A DNA stretch of 64,000 bases from HGM04593 sp045646965 (GTDB lineage: Bacteria > Bacteroidota > Bacteroidia > Bacteroidales > Bacteroidaceae). Both the position numbers and the translations under genes were made by a program. Below the pieces are notes generated by a model that worked only from the letters and a program-made list of their open reading frames with translations, made no database searches and had not been told where the DNA came from. Positions 36,755 to 45,634 of this stretch are shown here, piece by piece; the first letter of the stretch is position 1, and each line of letters starts with the position of its first letter. The stretch is from NCBI GenBank assembly GCA_045646965.1, contig JAZRLR010000012.1:8174-72173 (forward strand), in the 5' to 3' direction.

Positions 36755-39700
36755 ATGAAAAAAAGAATTATAACTATGTATATGCGACAATTTATGCAAT
36801 TATCGGCGGCATTGATGGTGTTGATGCCGACGACTATGCAGGCATCGGGCTCTCTTGCCGAGAACTCTGCTGCGAGCGACTCTGTAAAGGTCGAAGCAAA
36901 AGCTGTTGATGCAATTGAGGAGCGTACCATCACAGGTACTGTTTATGATGCAGCAACAAATGTGCCTATGGCCGGTGTCAGAGTGAAAGCTACCGGTCAC
37001 GACAGAATAACAACTATGACCAATGCCGAGGGACAGTACAAACTCACTATCCCCTCGTACGTTACATTGTTGAGCTTCTCTACACCTGAATATCTTTTGG
37101 TGCAGGAGCCCGTTCACAACAATGATATTATAAACGTGCGTCTCTATGCCGACAAATTCTCGGCCAACTACACCGAGGATATCAAGGCTCTCGAGCACAA
37201 CTCTTTCGAGACAGGTACCACATCTTCAATGGTAATCGACGAGGATATTCAGAAGAACCTCGGTGCCGATGTGCGCTCAATCACACGTTCGGGTGCCCTG
37301 GCCGTGGGTAACGCAATGTACATCCGCGGTATCAACTCAATATTCTCAAAGACACAGCCCCTGGTTGTAGTCGATGGAATCATTTGGGATATGCAGGAGG
37401 ATAATACATTCTTGCATATGGGTATCTTCAACAACGTGCTCGCTGCCATTGATGTAAACGACATCGCCGAGGTTAAAGTCCTCAAGAACGGTGCCGCCAT
37501 CTATGGTGCGCGCGGTGCCAACGGTGTCATCGTCATCAAGACAAAGCGCGGTGAGAGTATGGCTACACGCATTACCGCCAATATCTACGGCGGCGTAACC
37601 TTCGCTCCCAAGACTATGGATATGATGGGTGCCGAGGATTATCGCCTCTATGCCAACGACCTTATCGGTACAATGGAGAATATCGGCACAAACCAGCAGT
37701 TCGACTTCTTGCGCAGCGACAAAGACTTTGTGCGCTACAACAAGTATCACAACAATACCAACTGGGAAGACTATGTATACCGCGAGGCTCTCTCACAGAA
37801 CTACAAAATAAATGTAGAGGGTGGTGACGACATCGCTATGTACAACTTCTCATTCGGTTACACTGCAGCCGACAGCCCCCTCGAGGGAAACAACCTCGAG
37901 CGTATGAACGTGCGTCTTAACTCTGACATCTCGTTGGCCGAGAACTTCAACACACGTGTGGACATCTCTTACTCACGCGTTGCACGTGAGTTGCTCGACG
38001 ACGGTGTGCGCGAGGACGATTCAGCCTTCCCCGTGAGCTCAATCGGCTTCCTCTCAAAGGTTAAGTCACCCTTCTTGAGCCCCTATCGTTTCTCTGACCT
38101 CGGTGAGATAAGCACCAACCTCGACGGTGCCGACGACTTCGCCTATGCTCCCGTGAGCAAGAGCGTTTCATATCCCAATAACCGCCTCTACAACCCCTTG
38201 ATTATCCTCGAGAATGGTGCTGGCGCTTATAAGAACGAGATGGAGTACACAAATATGGGTATCACCATCGCTCCCGAGCTCAAGCTTGGCAAGTTCACAT
38301 TGACCGAGACATTCAACTATCTGTTGCACCGTGTGAACGAGGTTTACTACCTCCCCTATGCCAACCCCTCGGGCGCAACAAATACCGACTTCTATGCCGA
38401 CAAGCTCGGTACACGCATTAGCAACTACGCTTCTTCACTCTTTGGTAAAGAGGCTGCTATCACAAGCGACACCCGTCTCGACTGGAGCAAGCGCTACAAA
38501 GCACACGCTATCGAGACTTACGGAGGTTTCCGCTACACAAGTTTCGACTTCGACTCGAACTCAATCGGCGGTGCCAATACAGGTAACGACAACAGCTACG
38601 GTGTGCGTGCCGACCTCGATGGTCTCACCACAGGCGGTGACAATAACACCTGGAACAACCTCGCTTGGTATCTCTCTGCCGACTACTCTTACAAGACACG
38701 TTACTTCTTGCAGGCAACAGCCTCTTTGGAGACCTCTTCACGCTTCGGTAAAGAGGCTGCCGACGGCATCAAATTCGGCGGTGTTTCTTGGGGCTTCTTC
38801 CCCTCACTCCAGGGTGCTTGGATTATCTCTTCGGAGGATTGGTTCAAACTGCCCGCTGTAAACCAGCTCAAGTTGCGTGCAGGTTACGATGTAACAGGTA
38901 ACGATGCCATCGACTACTACGCAGCTCGCAGCTACTTGCAGGCTATCAAATACTACGACAAACGTATGGGATTGCAGATTGCAAACGTAGAGAACGAGAG
39001 CGTTAAGTGGGAGACCACATCACGCGTGAACCTCGGTTTCGATGCTATGATGTTCAACAACCGCCTGGCCTTGAGCCTCGATGTTTACAAGAGCACAACA
39101 TCCGACCTCCTCGTTCAGAAAAAGTATCCCTTCGTTGCAGGTATGGAGACATACTGGGGTAACGGCGGCGAGCTCGAGAACGCAGGTTTCGAGGCTACCG
39201 TGGGCGCGAAGATTATCAACACACCCAGCGTTCAGTGGGAACTTGGCGCTTCGGTAGGCCACTACAAGAACGAGGTTACAGCACTCGACCAGGAGAGCGT
39301 GACTTCGGTTTACGGTGGCGAGGTTAAGACTATGGTAGGCCAGCCCGTAGGTGTATTCTGGGGTTACAAGAGCAAAGGCGTTATTTCATCGGCCGATGAT
39401 GCAGAGCGTCTTGGTCTCTATATGAAAGATGGTGTTACAATCAAGAACTTCAAGGCCGGTGACGTGCAGTTTGTCGATGTATATCAGGGCGACGGCGTTG
39501 GTTTCATCAACGAGAAGGACAAGACTGTCATCGGTGATCCCAACCCCGACTTCTATGGTAACATCTTCTCTTCTCTCTCTTATAAGAACTGGAAGCTCGA
39601 CGTAGTTTGCAACTACTCTGTGGGTAACGACGTATACAATTACTATCGTCAGCAGCTCGAGAGCGGTTCTAACTTCTACAACCAGACACCCGCAATCCGC

Positions 39701-40033
39701 AACCGTTGGCAGTACGACGGTCAGCAGACAAGCACTCCCGCCATCGCTTTCGGCGATCCTATGGGCAATAGCCGCTTCTCTGACAGATGGATTGAGGACG
39801 GTTCTTACCTCAAGCTCAAGACCATCAAGCTCTCTTACGACGTTCCCGTCTCTTTGAGCTGGTTGCAGGGTATCACCGTGTGGTGCGCAGCAGAGAATGT
39901 CTACACACTCACAAAATACGAAGGAAACGACCCCGAGTCTTCTGTGAACAACAACATCTTCTATCAGGGTGTAGACGCAGGTCTCCTTCCCCAGAGCAGA
40001 AGCTATCATATGGGCTTGAAGATTAATCTCTAA
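36755..40033 (+). CDS. SusC/RagA-type TonB-dependent outer-membrane transporter (second)
   Basis: 1092 residues from the ATG at 36755, preferred because it opens M-K-K-R before a hydrophobic signal and follows T-A-A-G like other starts in this array. A GTG 13 codons upstream would overlap the previous gene. The regulatory domain I-T-G-T-V-Y-D-A-A-T-N-V-P-M-A-G-V is followed by the plug (M-Y-I-R-G-I-N-S-I-F, V-K-V-L-K-N-G-A-A-I-Y-G-A-R-G-A-N-G-V) and the barrel. The usual V-D-E-V TonB-box segment before the plug is not obvious here. It pairs with the SusD that follows; the two SusC proteins are quite different in sequence, so a recent tandem duplication is unlikely. Confidence 0.92.
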   Translation: MKKRIITMYMRQFMQLSAALMVLMPTTMQASGSLAENSAASDSVKVEAKAVDAIEERTITGTVYDAATNVPMAGVRVKATGHDRITTMTNAEGQYKLTIPSYVTLLSFSTPEYLLVQEPVHNNDIINVRLYADKFSANYTEDIKALEHNSFETGTTSSMVIDEDIQKNLGADVRSITRSGALAVGNAMYIRGINSIFSKTQPLVVVDGIIWDMQEDNTFLHMGIFNNVLAAIDVNDIAEVKVLKNGAAIYGARGANGVIVIKTKRGESMATRITANIYGGVTFAPKTMDMMGAEDYRLYANDLIGTMENIGTNQQFDFLRSDKDFVRYNKYHNNTNWEDYVYREALSQNYKINVEGGDDIAMYNFSFGYTAADSPLEGNNLERMNVRLNSDISLAENFNTRVDISYSRVARELLDDGVREDDSAFPVSSIGFLSKVKSPFLSPYRFSDLGEISTNLDGADDFAYAPVSKSVSYPNNRLYNPLIILENGAGAYKNEMEYTNMGITIAPELKLGKFTLTETFNYLLHRVNEVYYLPYANPSGATNTDFYADKLGTRISNYASSLFGKEAAITSDTRLDWSKRYKAHAIETYGGFRYTSFDFDSNSIGGANTGNDNSYGVRADLDGLTTGGDNNTWNNLAWYLSADYSYKTRYFLQATASLETSSRFGKEAADGIKFGGVSWGFFPSLQGAWIISSEDWFKLPAVNQLKLRAGYDVTGNDAIDYYAARSYLQAIKYYDKRMGLQIANVENESVKWETTSRVNLGFDAMMFNNRLALSLDVYKSTTSDLLVQKKYPFVAGMETYWGNGGELENAGFEATVGAKIINTPSVQWELGASVGHYKNEVTALDQESVTSVYGGEVKTMVGQPVGVFWGYKSKGVISSADDAERLGLYMKDGVTIKNFKAGDVQFVDVYQGDGVGFINEKDKTVIGDPNPDFYGNIFSSLSYKNWKLDVVCNYSVGNDVYNYYRQQLESGSNFYNQTPAIRNRWQYDGQQTSTPAIAFGDPMGNSRFSDRWIEDGSYLKLKTIKLSYDVPVSLSWLQGITVWCAAENVYTLTKYEGNDPESSVNNNIFYQGVDAGLLPQSRSYHMGLKINL

Positions 40034-40052
40034 TGAATACACATCGCATTAT

Positions 40053-40074
40053 CGGCAGAGGTTCGCCTCTGCCG
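40053..40074 (+). promoter_or_regulatory. Perfect UUCG-tetraloop hairpin between susC and susD
   Basis: CGGCAGAGG-TTCG-CCTCTGCCG: nine perfect pairs capped by the very stable UUCG tetraloop, 28 bases before the susD start. There is no T-run after it, so it is more likely an mRNA stability or processing element, or an attenuating structure, than a terminator. Confidence 0.7.
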
Positions 40075-40101
40075 GCAAGGCGGAATAAACAAAATATAAC
40101 A

Positions 40102-42399
40102 ATGAAAAAGAATCTTATTTATACAGTTACATTCCTTCTTTGTGGAGCGATGTTTTTCAGCTCGTGCGAGGATTTGCTTGATGTAGATTCAAATCGCGTG
40201 GAGTATGAATTTGACGGTTGGACTTTCAACGACTCTGTATATTCTGTGCTCGGTATTCTGAATACAGTTCAGAAGGTGGGTGACAGACAAATCCTCTTGG
40301 GTGAGTTGCGCGGCGACCTGCTCACAATCAACGAGAAGGCTTTGAAAGATGCCGACCTGGCCGACATAAGCAATTTTGATTTCGACCCCAATAATAATAA
40401 GTATCTCGATGCAACAGGTTACTATGCAATTATCAACAACTGTAACCTCTTCCTCAACCGTGTAGATACCGCCAAGACCTACGACAATGTGCGTCTTATG
40501 ATGCGTGAGTATGTGGCTGTGAAGAGTATCCGCACCTGGACCTATATGCAGTTGATGAAGAACCACGCTGTCATCCCCTATATCACCGAGCCCATCCTCA
40601 CACACGAGCAGGCCGAGGAGGCGATGTCACAGCCCGGTCTCGACCAGTTGAGCGTAATCAACGCCCTCATCGAGGATATCGAGAAATATGAGAACCCCGA
40701 GCTCTACAGAATGCCTATGTGGAAGATTGACGGTTTCAAGATATTGGACGGTGTGCCCACATCTAAATTGTTTATGCCTATCCGTGTGTTGCTTGGCGAC
40801 CTCTACTTGTGGAGAGCCGCTCTCAACGCCGAGACAGCTACATATCCTCTTGCAGCCCCCAACTTCAACAGCGATTATATGATGGCTGCAAAATGCTACT
40901 ACGACTACCTCGTAGAGGATAACGAACTCCACGACCGCTACCAAACAGCCTCTTTGGGTATCTCTGACGAGATTCTCTCGAAGATGGTCGAGGGCAATGC
41001 AGTGGAGACTTCTTTGAACGGCTCTCACTCGGCTCGTTTCTTCCAGGGCGACATAAAGAGCGCAAGCAGCTATATGGTTGCAATGATTCCCTTCGCCGAC
41101 AACGAGAACACCGGTGCAGTCTCTTCACTCGACGAGATTTTCGCCCCCATCGGTGTGAGCGGTCAGAACCAGATTGTAGCTTCAAAGGGTATGGAGAATA
41201 TCGCTCTTGCACAGCAGTACATCTACCGTGAGGTTAAGGACGCTTCACGCGAGAGCTACAAATACCACAAGGTACTCTCTAAATGGACTCCCGGTGACTT
41301 GCGTTACTACTCAAACACAGCCTACCAGCTCGGCGAGGACAAGAACCAGACACGTCACGGCGGTATCATCACCAAGTTCAACGTATCAGAGGGTGAGGAT
41401 GTAAGAATCGACAACGAGGGTGTTCAGACAATCAAGAAGTCTTGCCTCACAAACAATATCATCCTCGACCGTCCCGAGTACATTTACCTGCGCTTTGCCG
41501 AGGCTCTTATGGGCTTGGAGCGTGAGGGCTTCTCGGGTGCAAAAGAGCTTGCTATGGCAGTGCTCAAGTCGGGTGCAAAAGAGGAGTACAAGTTGTGGTG
41601 GCACCCCGAGACCAAGATAGAGAAGGTGCTCGACGAGAATGGCAAAGAACTCACAATGCCCCTCTGCCTCAACGGTACAGGTGTTGAGTTCGGTACATCA
41701 CACGTATATGTATACAAGAAGAACTACAAGGGCGAGTACATCCTCGACTCTAAAGGGCAGCCCAAGAAGTTCTATCAGTACGTTCCCGTGTACCAGGAGA
41801 TTACATCGTCACGCGGCGATTACGAGCCCGTTGTGTTCGACTTCTCTGACGCTGCCTTCGACGACAACGCAGGTATTCACTCTCGTGGTGCAGGTTACAC
41901 AGAGTTCAACGACGAGTATGCTCTCGTAGACTCTATAGTTGCCAAGTACAACGGCCTTACTTCGAACGGCGGTACAGAGACTTTGAAGACTCTTGCAAAA
42001 GACGAGAACGGATACATCTTGCAGGTGCCCACAGTTGCTGTGAAGAACCTCGAGGATGCAGCCTTGAACGATATGTATGAGACCGACGCACGCGGTAACG
42101 TAAAATACAAGGATAAAGCGACAGAGGTTGTCGTTCCCTCTTACGATGTAACCGACGATATGCGTGTCGATTATATGTACGACAAGCTCATCGACGAGAT
42201 GGCTCTCGAGATGGCGTGGGAAGGCCACCGCTTTGGCGACCTCGTGCGTATGGCAATCTCTCTCGGCAAGCCCGAGTTCCTTGCCGACCGCGTTGCCAAA
42301 CGTAACGGCGACCTCGACGCTACGCTCCGTGCCAAGTTGCTCAATAAAGCAAACTGGTATATCCCCCTCCCCGACAATTATATGCCCGTTAAGGAGTAA
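40102..42399 (+). CDS. SusD/RagB-type surface lipoprotein (second)
   Basis: 765 residues from the ATG at 40102, larger than the usual 500-600. The frame is open from 40033 but that part contains the UUCG hairpin, and the ATG at 40102 gives a clean lipoprotein signal (M-F-F-S-S-C, Cys23, then acidic E-D-L-L-D-V-D). The SusD C-terminal motif appears as D-E-M-A-L-E-M-A-W-E-G-H-R-F-G-D-L-V-R-M. An insert of roughly 150 residues before it (Y-K-K-N-Y-K-G-E-Y-I-L-D and following) accounts for the extra length. It is the ligand-binding lid of the second SusC. Confidence 0.9.
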   Translation: MKKNLIYTVTFLLCGAMFFSSCEDLLDVDSNRVEYEFDGWTFNDSVYSVLGILNTVQKVGDRQILLGELRGDLLTINEKALKDADLADISNFDFDPNNNKYLDATGYYAIINNCNLFLNRVDTAKTYDNVRLMMREYVAVKSIRTWTYMQLMKNHAVIPYITEPILTHEQAEEAMSQPGLDQLSVINALIEDIEKYENPELYRMPMWKIDGFKILDGVPTSKLFMPIRVLLGDLYLWRAALNAETATYPLAAPNFNSDYMMAAKCYYDYLVEDNELHDRYQTASLGISDEILSKMVEGNAVETSLNGSHSARFFQGDIKSASSYMVAMIPFADNENTGAVSSLDEIFAPIGVSGQNQIVASKGMENIALAQQYIYREVKDASRESYKYHKVLSKWTPGDLRYYSNTAYQLGEDKNQTRHGGIITKFNVSEGEDVRIDNEGVQTIKKSCLTNNIILDRPEYIYLRFAEALMGLEREGFSGAKELAMAVLKSGAKEEYKLWWHPETKIEKVLDENGKELTMPLCLNGTGVEFGTSHVYVYKKNYKGEYILDSKGQPKKFYQYVPVYQEITSSRGDYEPVVFDFSDAAFDDNAGIHSRGAGYTEFNDEYALVDSIVAKYNGLTSNGGTETLKTLAKDENGYILQVPTVAVKNLEDAALNDMYETDARGNVKYKDKATEVVVPSYDVTDDMRVDYMYDKLIDEMALEMAWEGHRFGDLVRMAISLGKPEFLADRVAKRNGDLDATLRAKLLNKANWYIPLPDNYMPVKE

Positions 42400-42420
42400 T
42401 ATTTCGGAAATATAATCAAT

Positions 42421-42456
42421 GAATCGGGAGAGGTATGCACCTCTCCCGATTCTGTT
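42421..42456 (+). terminator. Strong hairpin ending the SusCD block
   Basis: GAATCGGGAGAGGT-ATGC-ACCTCTCCCGATTC is a perfect 14-bp stem with a 4-base loop. The T-run is short (TGTTT), so termination may be partial and the next gene (start 42471) could be read through. Confidence 0.7.
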
Positions 42457-42470
42457 TAAATCTATAGCTT

Positions 42471-43175
42471 ATGAAAAAGATTGTAATTCTCACAGGCGCA
42501 GGAATGAGCGCCGAAAGTGGTATATCGACCTTTAGAGGTGGTGGCGGCTTGTGGGACGAGTATCCCGTGGAGCAGGTGGCTACGCCCGAAGGCTTTGCAA
42601 GCAACCCCTCGCTTGTGCTCGAGTTCTATAACAAACGCAGGGCACAGCTTTTCGAAGTGCAGCCCAACGAAGGACACCGCCTTGTGGCCTCTCTCGAGAG
42701 AGATTACGACGTGATTGTTATAACACAGAATGTCGATAATTTGCACGAGCGTGCGGGCTCCTCACAAGTTATGCACCTGCACGGCGAGCTTATGAAGGTG
42801 TGCTCGTCGCGTGAGCCGAATAACGAGGCTTATGTGCGCACCCTCTCACCCTCGTCACCTACGATAAAGATGGGCGACCTGGCCGACGACGGCTCGCAGC
42901 TGCGTCCTTTCATTGTGTGGTTTGGCGAGGCCGTGCCTATGATTGAGGAAGCCGTGGCTGCATTGAGAGACGTAGATGCGTTTCTGATAATTGGCACTTC
43001 GCTCAATGTATATCCCGCAGCAGGGTTGCTCAACTATGTCCCTGTGGGAGTTCCCATTTTTTTGATAGACCCCAACGATGTGCTGGTGACACGCCGCGAT
43101 GTCACACACATACGCGAGGGCGCCTCGCAGGGTATGCGCCGCTTCATAGAGGAGTATCTGCCTCAAATTGGTTGA
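42471..43175 (+). CDS. cobB: NAD-dependent protein deacylase (sirtuin, Sir2/CobB family)
   Basis: 234 residues with the full NAD-binding and catalytic set: G-A-G-M-S-A-E-S-G-I-S-T-F-R at residues 9-22, T-Q-N-V-D-N-L-H-E-R-A-G, catalytic His in H-L-H-G-E, and G-T-S-L-N-V-Y-P-A-A. The four zinc-ribbon cysteines are missing; only one Cys remains after H-G-E, and this stretch is shortened. It removes acyl groups from lysines using NAD. Starting right behind the SusCD hairpin, it may be part of the same or a separate transcript. Rubredoxin follows after 54 bases. Confidence 0.9.
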   Translation: MKKIVILTGAGMSAESGISTFRGGGGLWDEYPVEQVATPEGFASNPSLVLEFYNKRRAQLFEVQPNEGHRLVASLERDYDVIVITQNVDNLHERAGSSQVMHLHGELMKVCSSREPNNEAYVRTLSPSSPTIKMGDLADDGSQLRPFIVWFGEAVPMIEEAVAALRDVDAFLIIGTSLNVYPAAGLLNYVPVGVPIFLIDPNDVLVTRRDVTHIREGASQGMRRFIEEYLPQIG

Positions 43176-43229
43176 AGCAGTGAACAAAACAGTGTGTACA
43201 ATTGTTAAACCCCTATAAAAAGAGATGTT

Positions 43230-43394
43230 ATGAAAAAGTATTATTGCACAGTGTGCCAGTGGGAATATAATCCCGAAATTGGCGACCCCGAAGCAGGTAT
43301 AGAGCCCGGTACAGCGTTTGAGAACCTCCCCGAGGATTGGGTGTGTCCCTTGTGCGGTGTAACCAAAGAGGAGTTTGCTCCCGTTGAGGAGTAA
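43230..43394 (+). CDS. Rubredoxin
   Basis: 54 residues, typical size. Two iron-binding knuckles are present: C-T-V-C near residue 6 and C-P-L-C-G near residue 39, around the conserved Y-N-P-E-I-G-D-P-E-A-G-I-x-P-G-T-x-F-E-N-L-P-x-D-W-V core. The four cysteines bind one iron for low-potential electron transfer, often in oxygen or peroxide detoxification of anaerobes. No reductase or rubrerythrin lies next to it. The stop is 5 bases from the convergent YgiQ stop, with no hairpin between. Confidence 0.95.
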   Translation: MKKYYCTVCQWEYNPEIGDPEAGIEPGTAFENLPEDWVCPLCGVTKEEFAPVEE

Positions 43395-43398
43395 CCTC

Positions 43399-45252
43399 TT
43401 AAAGCCCTAACTTTTTGAGCAGGTCCTTGCGCCCCATACGGCGCAGGGACTCTGTTATATTACGGCGTTCCTCGGGCTTGTACCAGAAGAAGAACTTCCT
43501 CTGTGCCTCTTTGTCGCGCATAGAGCGTGCCACATACACCTTCTCGCCTGTCTCGGGGTTTATGCCCGTGTAGTACATCTCTGTGGCCATTGTCATAGGT
43601 GTGGGAGTGAAGTCCTGCACCTGCTCAAGATGGAAATTCAGTTGCTTTGTCTCTGCCGCGAGCTCGGCCATACTCTCTATGGTGCTGCCGGGGTGGCTGC
43701 TGATGAAATAGGGTATTATCTGCTGTTTCAGGTTGTATCGGCTGTTTATCGTGTCGAATATCTTCTTGAAACGGTGGAACTGTGCAAACGGGGGCTTGCG
43801 CATAAGGCGCAGCACTGCATCGTTGGTGTGCTCTGGAGCCACTTTCAGGCGTCCGCTCACGTGGTTGCGTATGAGCTCTTCGGTGTAGCGGTCTGTGGCC
43901 TCGTCCATTGCCTTGTCTCCTGTGCGGTGCAGCAGCATATCGTATCGCACTCCGCTGCCTATGAAGCTCTTTTTAATCTCGGGCATAGCGTCTACCTTTT
44001 TGTAGAGCTCGAGCAGGGGGGTGTGGTCTATGTTAAGGTTGGGGCATATCTTGGGCTGTATGCACGAGGGGCGTGAGCACTTGCTGCAGAGCTCGCTCTT
44101 CTTGCCTCGCATCATATACATATTGGCAGAGGGGCCTCCGAGGTCCGATAGGTAGCCCTTGAAGTCGGGCAGGGCTGCTATGGCCTTTATTTCGCGCAGA
44201 ATACTCTCGGTGCTGCGGTTTACTATGAATTTTCCTTGGTGTGCCGATATTGTGCAGAAGGCGCAGCCGCCGAAACATCCGCGGTGTATGTTCACCGAGA
44301 ATTTTATCATATCATATGCGGGGATGCGCTTGCCGTTGTATTTGGGGTGGGGCAGGCGTGTGTAGGGGAGGTCGAAACTGTGGTCGAGCTGTTCGGTGGT
44401 CATCGTGGGGAAGGGAGGGTTTATTACCACAATGCCTTCGTCATACTCCTGTATGAGCCTCTTTGCATTTACTTTGTTCGATTCTTTCTCTATCGCAAGG
44501 AAGTTGGCCGCCTGTTTCTCTTTGTTTTTCAGGCAGTCGTTGTGCGAGGCGAGCTGTTTGTCGTTCTCACCGCTTGTGATATCCTGTTTGCGGGTGAGGT
44601 ATCCTGTCTGTCTTATCTCTTTTGTGATTTCTCGTGCCTCGTCTGCTGTGATATATTCTCCCTGTCGTGCCTCCAATCGCTCTTTCATTGCGTTGGCCAG
44701 GGCAAGCATAGGCTGCTCGCCCATACCGTAGACAAGCACGTCGGCACGGCTGTCGATGAGGATGCTCTTCTTGAGGCAGTCCTGCCAGTAGTCGTAGTGT
44801 GTGAAACGACGCATAGAGGCCTCAATTCCTCCTATCACAACTGCCGAGTCGGGGAATAGTTTTTTGAGTGCGGTGGAATAGACCGTGGTGGCATATTCGG
44901 GGCGCATACTGTGCTTGCCGTTGGGCGAATAGGCATCTTCGGAGCGGAATCTCTTTGCGGCGGTGTATTTGTTCACCATAGAGTCCATACAGCCTGCCGA
45001 TATGCCAAAGAAGAGACGCGGGCGTCCCATCTTCTTGAAATCGCGCAGGTCGTCCTGCCAGTTGGGCTGCGGCACTATGGCCACGCGCAGTCCCTCGGCT
45101 TCCAGTAGTCGTCCTATGACGGCTGCACCAAACGAGGGGTGGTCTATATATGCGTCACCGCTGAATAGGACCACATCCATTTCGCTCCACCCGCGCATCT
45201 CTGCCTCTTTGCGGGTGGTGGGCAGCCAGTCGCTCACTTTGCGTTCACTCAT
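43399..45252 (-). CDS. YgiQ family radical SAM protein
   Basis: 617 residues from the ATG at 45252, which starts M-S-E-R-K-V-S-D-W-L-P-T-T-R, the typical YgiQ opening; the open frame extends 13 codons further but overlaps the previous gene. The iron-sulfur cluster motif is C-F-G-G-C-A-F-C (CxxxCxxC) in H-R-G-C-F-G-G-C-A-F-C-T-I-S-A-H-Q. An N-terminal cobalamin-binding-like region, a second Cys cluster (C-S-K-C-S-R-P-S-C) and the C-terminal DUF3362-type region follow. Substrate unknown. The start overlaps the stop of the small gene upstream by eight bases. Confidence 0.92.
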   Translation of the reverse strand: MSERKVSDWLPTTRKEAEMRGWSEMDVVLFSGDAYIDHPSFGAAVIGRLLEAEGLRVAIVPQPNWQDDLRDFKKMGRPRLFFGISAGCMDSMVNKYTAAKRFRSEDAYSPNGKHSMRPEYATTVYSTALKKLFPDSAVVIGGIEASMRRFTHYDYWQDCLKKSILIDSRADVLVYGMGEQPMLALANAMKERLEARQGEYITADEAREITKEIRQTGYLTRKQDITSGENDKQLASHNDCLKNKEKQAANFLAIEKESNKVNAKRLIQEYDEGIVVINPPFPTMTTEQLDHSFDLPYTRLPHPKYNGKRIPAYDMIKFSVNIHRGCFGGCAFCTISAHQGKFIVNRSTESILREIKAIAALPDFKGYLSDLGGPSANMYMMRGKKSELCSKCSRPSCIQPKICPNLNIDHTPLLELYKKVDAMPEIKKSFIGSGVRYDMLLHRTGDKAMDEATDRYTEELIRNHVSGRLKVAPEHTNDAVLRLMRKPPFAQFHRFKKIFDTINSRYNLKQQIIPYFISSHPGSTIESMAELAAETKQLNFHLEQVQDFTPTPMTMATEMYYTGINPETGEKVYVARSMRDKEAQRKFFFWYKPEERRNITESLRRMGRKDLLKKLGL

Positions 45253-45568
45253 TCTCTTTTGTTGCGGGTGTCTCCTTGGCAAGGCTTGCAAGCCAGCCGT
45301 TGTAGCACTCCATAAGGTTATTGAGCCCGAGGGCTTTCATATTCTCGTCATATAGCACGGGGCACAGTTCGAGCAACTCCTTGGCGTCCATCTCCTGCGA
45401 TGCAATGAGAGAGCGCACCGTGAGGCGCAGCTTTGCCAGAGACTCCTCGTCGGCGATGCCCAGGCTGTTTGTTATTCTGTCGAGAAGAGAGTATTTCTTT
45501 ATCAGAGACAGCTGCTCTTCTGTCACCTCAATGGTTCTTGTTCCCGATGCGTTTGCGTTTATCTTCAT
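45245..45568 (-). CDS. Small protein of unknown function upstream of ygiQ
   Basis: 107 residues from the ATG at 45568; the in-frame extension to 45631 runs through the promoter at 45589-45596 and is rejected. It is helical, without signal or membrane segments, opening K-I-N-A-N-A-S-G-T-R-T-I-E-V-T-E-E-Q-L and ending in a Thr/Lys/Glu tail. No family recognised. Its overlap with ygiQ suggests translational coupling and possibly joint function. Confidence 0.6.
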   Translation of the reverse strand: MKINANASGTRTIEVTEEQLSLIKKYSLLDRITNSLGIADEESLAKLRLTVRSLIASQEMDAKELLELCPVLYDENMKALGLNNLMECYNGWLASLAKETPATKENE

Positions 45569-45588
45569 AATGTTTTTTGTTGGTAGGG

Positions 45589-45596
45589 CAAAATTA
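45589..45596 (-). promoter_or_regulatory. -7 box TAATTTTG for the small gene and ygiQ
   Basis: On the minus strand TAATTTTG lies 20 bases before the ATG at 45568, so the transcript would have a very short leader. A well-spaced -33 TTTG is not seen. Confidence 0.5.
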
Positions 45597-45634
45597 ACCA
45601 AAAAATCTGTAAGTCTTATCTGCCGTTGCAAATA

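Noticed and set aside
40033..40101. 23-codon N-terminal extension of the second SusD
   Set aside because: It encodes the UUCG hairpin and puts the lipoprotein signal too far inside; the ATG at 40102 gives a clean signal.
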